A program made the position numbers and the translations under genes. The notes beneath the pieces were generated by a model. That model had not been told where the DNA came from and did no database searches. It saw nothing but the letters and a program-made list of their open reading frames with translations. A stretch of DNA of 64,000 nt from Paenarthrobacter nicotinovorans (GTDB lineage Bacteria > Actinomycetota > Actinomycetes > Actinomycetales > Micrococcaceae): NCBI RefSeq assembly GCF_021919345.1, contig NZ_CP089294.1, positions 1 to 64,000 on the forward strand. Reading direction: 5' to 3'. Position 1 is the first letter of the stretch. Every line of letters begins with the position of its first letter. Of the stretch, positions 61,239 through 64,000 are shown piece by piece.

Positions 61239-62278
61239 CCACAATCAGGTATTCCGCCCAAAGGCAGCCCCTGTTTTCACGAACCCTGCGTTCCTTCGCC
61301 ACACCTGGTGGAGCGATCTACTTGCTCCTCCTCGTCCTCCTTATCATCCTGACCTTCTACAATCCATCCCTCGCAGAGCCGGACCAGATGACCCGGTTCA
61401 TTGGGAGGTCAGTACCAATCGCGGTCGTGGCAATTGGCCAGTACTTCGTCATCGTCGCAGGGGAATTCGACCTGTCAATGGGCGCCGTCATCTCGGCTCA
61501 GGTCGTTCTTGCCGGAAATCTGATTGGCCAGGAGCCATCCCGCATCCCGCAGGTTATGGTGCTCATGATGGTGCTGGGAACCGTTGTAGGCATCGTCAAC
61601 GGCGTACTGACCTCTCTGCTCAAGGTACCCAGTTTCATCACCACGCTCGGAACGGCGCTGGTCCTGTCCGGACTGACTTTCTACTTCACCGGGGGCGCTC
61701 CCAGCGGAAACCCGGCCGATGCATTCCGCGCCATTGGCCGCGGCGGACTGCAAAATGTCCCCCTTATAGGATTCGTGCCCTACTCCGTTCTGGTTCTGCT
61801 CTTCGTAGCTATAGGCGCGGCCTGGCTCATGAAAAAACCGTTCGGACGAATGCTGATTGCAGTTGGTGACAATCCTGCGACAACAGCCCTTGCTGGCGCC
61901 AGCCCCTGGTGGATCCGTACTAAAGCCTTCATCCTTTCATCCACAGCAGCCACCGTGGCAGCAGTTCTCATGGTCGGCTACGCCGGTGTCAGTCCGGTTG
62001 TCGGACAGGGCTATGAGTTCACGGCCATCACGGCCGTCGTTCTCGGCGGCGTCGCCCTGGGAGGTGGACGTGGCGCAGTCCTGTCCGCGGTAGCAGGGGC
62101 TTACGTCCTGGAAACCCTTGTCAGCATTCTCAACTTTGCCGGCGTCCAATCGACGTGGCGCCCTTCAGTTCAAGGCGCAATTATCATCCTCGCTCTCGGC
62201 ATCCCACTGCTGCGCATGAAGCGCCCAGCATGGCTGACGAAAAGGCCGGTAAACCGCAACACCCCGGATGACCAGTAA
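61235..62278 (+). CDS. Sugar ABC transporter permease (RbsC-like), second
   Basis: 347 residues from ATG 61235 (GGAGGG upstream). Hallmarks are VAIGQYFVIVAGEFDLSMGAVISAQ and GDNPATTALAGASPWWIRTKAF. A longer frame back to 61022 is a shadow inside the first permease. Two permeases suggest a heterodimeric membrane channel. Confidence 0.88.
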   Translation: MTTIRYSAQRQPLFSRTLRSFATPGGAIYLLLLVLLIILTFYNPSLAEPDQMTRFIGRSVPIAVVAIGQYFVIVAGEFDLSMGAVISAQVVLAGNLIGQEPSRIPQVMVLMMVLGTVVGIVNGVLTSLLKVPSFITTLGTALVLSGLTFYFTGGAPSGNPADAFRAIGRGGLQNVPLIGFVPYSVLVLLFVAIGAAWLMKKPFGRMLIAVGDNPATTALAGASPWWIRTKAFILSSTAATVAAVLMVGYAGVSPVVGQGYEFTAITAVVLGGVALGGGRGAVLSAVAGAYVLETLVSILNFAGVQSTWRPSVQGAIIILALGIPLLRMKRPAWLTKRPVNRNTPDDQ

Positions 62279-62328
62279 CAAATAACAACAACCCCCTGGC
62301 CATAGCAGGCCACTTCGAAAGGAACAAC

Positions 62329-63534
62329 GTGCCTACACAAGGGACCAAAACAAAGATGTTTGCGGTACTAGGTGCAGCCGCCATGATGATCACCGCGTGT
62401 GCTCCCGGTTCGACCGCTGGTGCGGAAACCTCTCCGGGTTCCACCACCACAGCCAACGACTGGTTCGACCAGGCACAATTCGATCTGGAAAACTCGCAAC
62501 GGACTGCAACCTTTGCCGGGGACCCATCCACCCCCTATCTTCAGTACCTCGACGGGCCAATGGTAGACGCCACAGCATTCAAAAAGAACGCGCCGGCCAA
62601 GGTCTGTTTCTCCAACGCTGCGCTCAGTAACACGTGGCGGCAGACCGGCTGGATCACCATGAACGAACAGCTCAAGGAGCTGCAAAAGCAGGGTGTCATC
62701 TCGCAAATGGAAACCCGCAACGCCCAAGACAGCGACAACACACAGGTTGCTGACATCGACTACTTCGTGAACCAGCAATCCTGTGACGCCTTCATCATCG
62801 CCCCCAATTCGCCACAGGCAACGGCACCGGCAGTGGAAAGAGCCTGCAACACAGGAAAACCCGTCATCATCTTCGACCGTGGGGCCGGCACGGATTGCGC
62901 AACCACATTCATCCACTCCGTGGGCGGCATGGCCTGGGGAATTGATTCAGCGACGTTCGTAACAGAAAACGTCAAACCAGGAGGACACGTAGTAGCACTG
63001 CGTACGGCGCCTGGAGTTGACGTTTTCGAGCAGCGCTGGGCCGCTGCCCAGCACATTTTCAGCGAGGCAGGGCTGAAATACACGGACTACATCACCGGTG
63101 CCGACCCCACCAAGATCAAAGCAGTCGTGGCCGATGAGCTCGCCAAAGGAACTGTCGATGCCGTTTGGGTGGACCTGGGCGACCAGTCGGTTCCAGCTAT
63201 CGAGGCCTTCGAGGATACCGGCAAGGACATCCCTGTGGTGACCGGCGAAGACAACCTCTCTTACCTCAGGGCATGGAAGAACAAAGGGTTCAAAGGCTTC
63301 GCGTCCGTGTATGACGCCTACCAGTGGCGAACCGCGCTCCTTGCGGCAGCGTCCCTCTTCCGGGGCGAATCAATCCCCAAGGATTGGGTATTGCCGCAGG
63401 TACCCGTCACTTCCGAAGATCTCGACAAGGTCCTGAAGACCAACGAGGGAATGCCCGATTCGCATTACGCAGCCTTCGGCGGCGAGGACCTTCCAGGCTT
63501 TCCGCAGGTATGGCAAAAGCGGGTCATTCCCTAA
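62329..63534 (+). CDS. Sugar-binding lipoprotein of the ABC importer
   Basis: 401 residues from GTG 62329 with AAAGGA upstream. Signal peptide with lipobox ITAC (Cys about 24). The mature part is a periplasmic-binding type 1 fold (VCFSNAALSNTWRQTGWITMNEQLKEL, DAFIIAPNSPQATAPAVERA, KPVIIFDRG, AVWVDLGDQSVPAIEAF). It captures the sugar for the two permeases. The ligand cannot be read from sequence. Confidence 0.88.
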   Translation: MPTQGTKTKMFAVLGAAAMMITACAPGSTAGAETSPGSTTTANDWFDQAQFDLENSQRTATFAGDPSTPYLQYLDGPMVDATAFKKNAPAKVCFSNAALSNTWRQTGWITMNEQLKELQKQGVISQMETRNAQDSDNTQVADIDYFVNQQSCDAFIIAPNSPQATAPAVERACNTGKPVIIFDRGAGTDCATTFIHSVGGMAWGIDSATFVTENVKPGGHVVALRTAPGVDVFEQRWAAAQHIFSEAGLKYTDYITGADPTKIKAVVADELAKGTVDAVWVDLGDQSVPAIEAFEDTGKDIPVVTGEDNLSYLRAWKNKGFKGFASVYDAYQWRTALLAAASLFRGESIPKDWVLPQVPVTSEDLDKVLKTNEGMPDSHYAAFGGEDLPGFPQVWQKRVIP

Positions 63535-63601
63535 CGCACAGGGGAGGGCCGGGAAGAACGTCCTTCCCTCCACACTTCACTTCAGTTCGAAAGGAAAGCC
63601 C

Positions 63602-64000
63602 ATGGCGGCAGACAGCGCTGTTTTTTCGCCCCATCCAGACCTATTTCCACCTGCGCGCGTCGCAGAGCTCATCGTGCTGGCAAAAGCACTCTATCCACAC
63701 CCGGACCTACGGGACGGACCTTACACCCGGACTGTTTCCAGCATCATCACACAGGCCGCATCAGATCCCGGGCTATACCGAACCCTGTCAGACGGATTAA
63801 GGGACTTGGTCCAGATAACAACTTCGCCAATCCGCGACATGGATTCCAAGGCCATTGATTGCCTGTTGCGAGCGGTTGAGCAAACGACGTTCTTCAACAC
63901 TCTGCGTCCGCTGGTTGCATTTCACCTTTACGACGACCGCGAAGTCTGGGAATTCATAGGCTACCCGGGGTCTTCGTTCGAACAGGGCGGCTACCTGCAC
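63602..64000 (+). CDS. Gluconate 2-dehydrogenase subunit 3-like protein (partial)
   Basis: 133 codons to the window edge from ATG 63602, preceded by AAAGGAAA. The sequence (SPHPDLFPPARVAELIVLAKALYPHPDLRDGPYTRTV and WEFIGYPGSSFEQGGYLH) resembles the small subunit that escorts GMC-type sugar dehydrogenases. If so, a GMC oxidoreductase gene should follow, and the operon imports and oxidises a sugar or cyclitol. Coupled to the ABC genes by position. Confidence 0.6.
   Translation, partial: MAADSAVFSPHPDLFPPARVAELIVLAKALYPHPDLRDGPYTRTVSSIITQAASDPGLYRTLSDGLRDLVQITTSPIRDMDSKAIDCLLRAVEQTTFFNTLRPLVAFHLYDDREVWEFIGYPGSSFEQGGYLH

Noticed and set aside
1..64000. CRISPR array
   Set aside because: No regularly spaced direct repeats with unique spacers were seen; the repeats found are pairs or palindromes.

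Overview
The window is high-GC, actinobacterial DNA, most likely part of a plasmid of Arthrobacter or a close relative (Micrococcaceae). The case rests on codon use, GTG/TTG starts with strong Shine-Dalgarno sites, and plasmid-type genes: a primase-like replication protein, ParA with a small partner, MobC and a relaxase, KfrA, SSB, NrdH, DUF4192 and a ParB-like gene. No rRNA, tRNA or CRISPR array was seen. All assignments come from reading the sequence; no database search was run.

Layout. 0-3.8 kb: a winged-helix regulator, then a leftward operon of XRE regulator, alpha/beta hydrolase, MAB_1171c-type membrane protein and ImmA/IrrE protease, with GAAACATG-type inverted repeats at both ends. 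4-9.9 kb: replication and partition. An RHH-like protein and the replication protein are followed by a decayed IS481-family element inserted in the last codons of the replication gene, then a parB-like gene and parA bracketed by 12-bp-spaced repeats. 10.6-11.8 kb: small unknown genes. 12.1-18.2 kb: a 6,097-bp Tn552/Tn402-like transposon whose cargo resembles an array of toxin-immunity genes. It sits in codons 4-7 of a serine resolvase gene and is flanked by a perfect 10-bp duplication. 18.9-25.9 kb: a defence island with a Pycsar-like module (three class III cyclases and one membrane effector), bracketed by a repeated palindrome and ending near a Tn402-like terminal repeat; then an Abi_2 gene with an upstream structured RNA; then a broken ATP-dependent ligase.

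26-39.3 kb: plasmid housekeeping genes (DprA-like, DUF4192, ParB-like pseudogene, NrdH-like, SSB). Three are preceded by copies of one long structured leader, and three genes are followed by the same 12-bp inverted repeat. A LacI-controlled catabolic cluster (MFS transporter, two alpha/beta hydrolases, a beta-propeller glycosidase) interrupts this series at 30.2-35.4 kb. 39.6-46.1 kb: mobilization (MobC, relaxase, accessory protein, possible oriT) and KfrA. 46.5-55.2 kb: a cell-surface module: VanW-like protein, a lipoprotein with two copies of an unrecognised domain, an ECF sigma factor, an anti-sigma factor carrying the same domain outside the membrane, a GH26-like hydrolase and a secreted beta-propeller/FG-GAP protein. 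55.7-57.4 kb: hipBA. 57.8-64 kb: a GntR-controlled sugar ABC importer (ATPase, two permeases, binding protein) followed by the start of a gluconate-2-dehydrogenase-subunit-3-like gene that runs off the window.

The strongest candidates for something undescribed are the repeated structured leader (26129-26504, 28007-28382, 35450-35797, partial 30022-30191), the domain shared by the lipoprotein and the anti-sigma factor, and the multi-cyclase Pycsar-like module on a mobile element.
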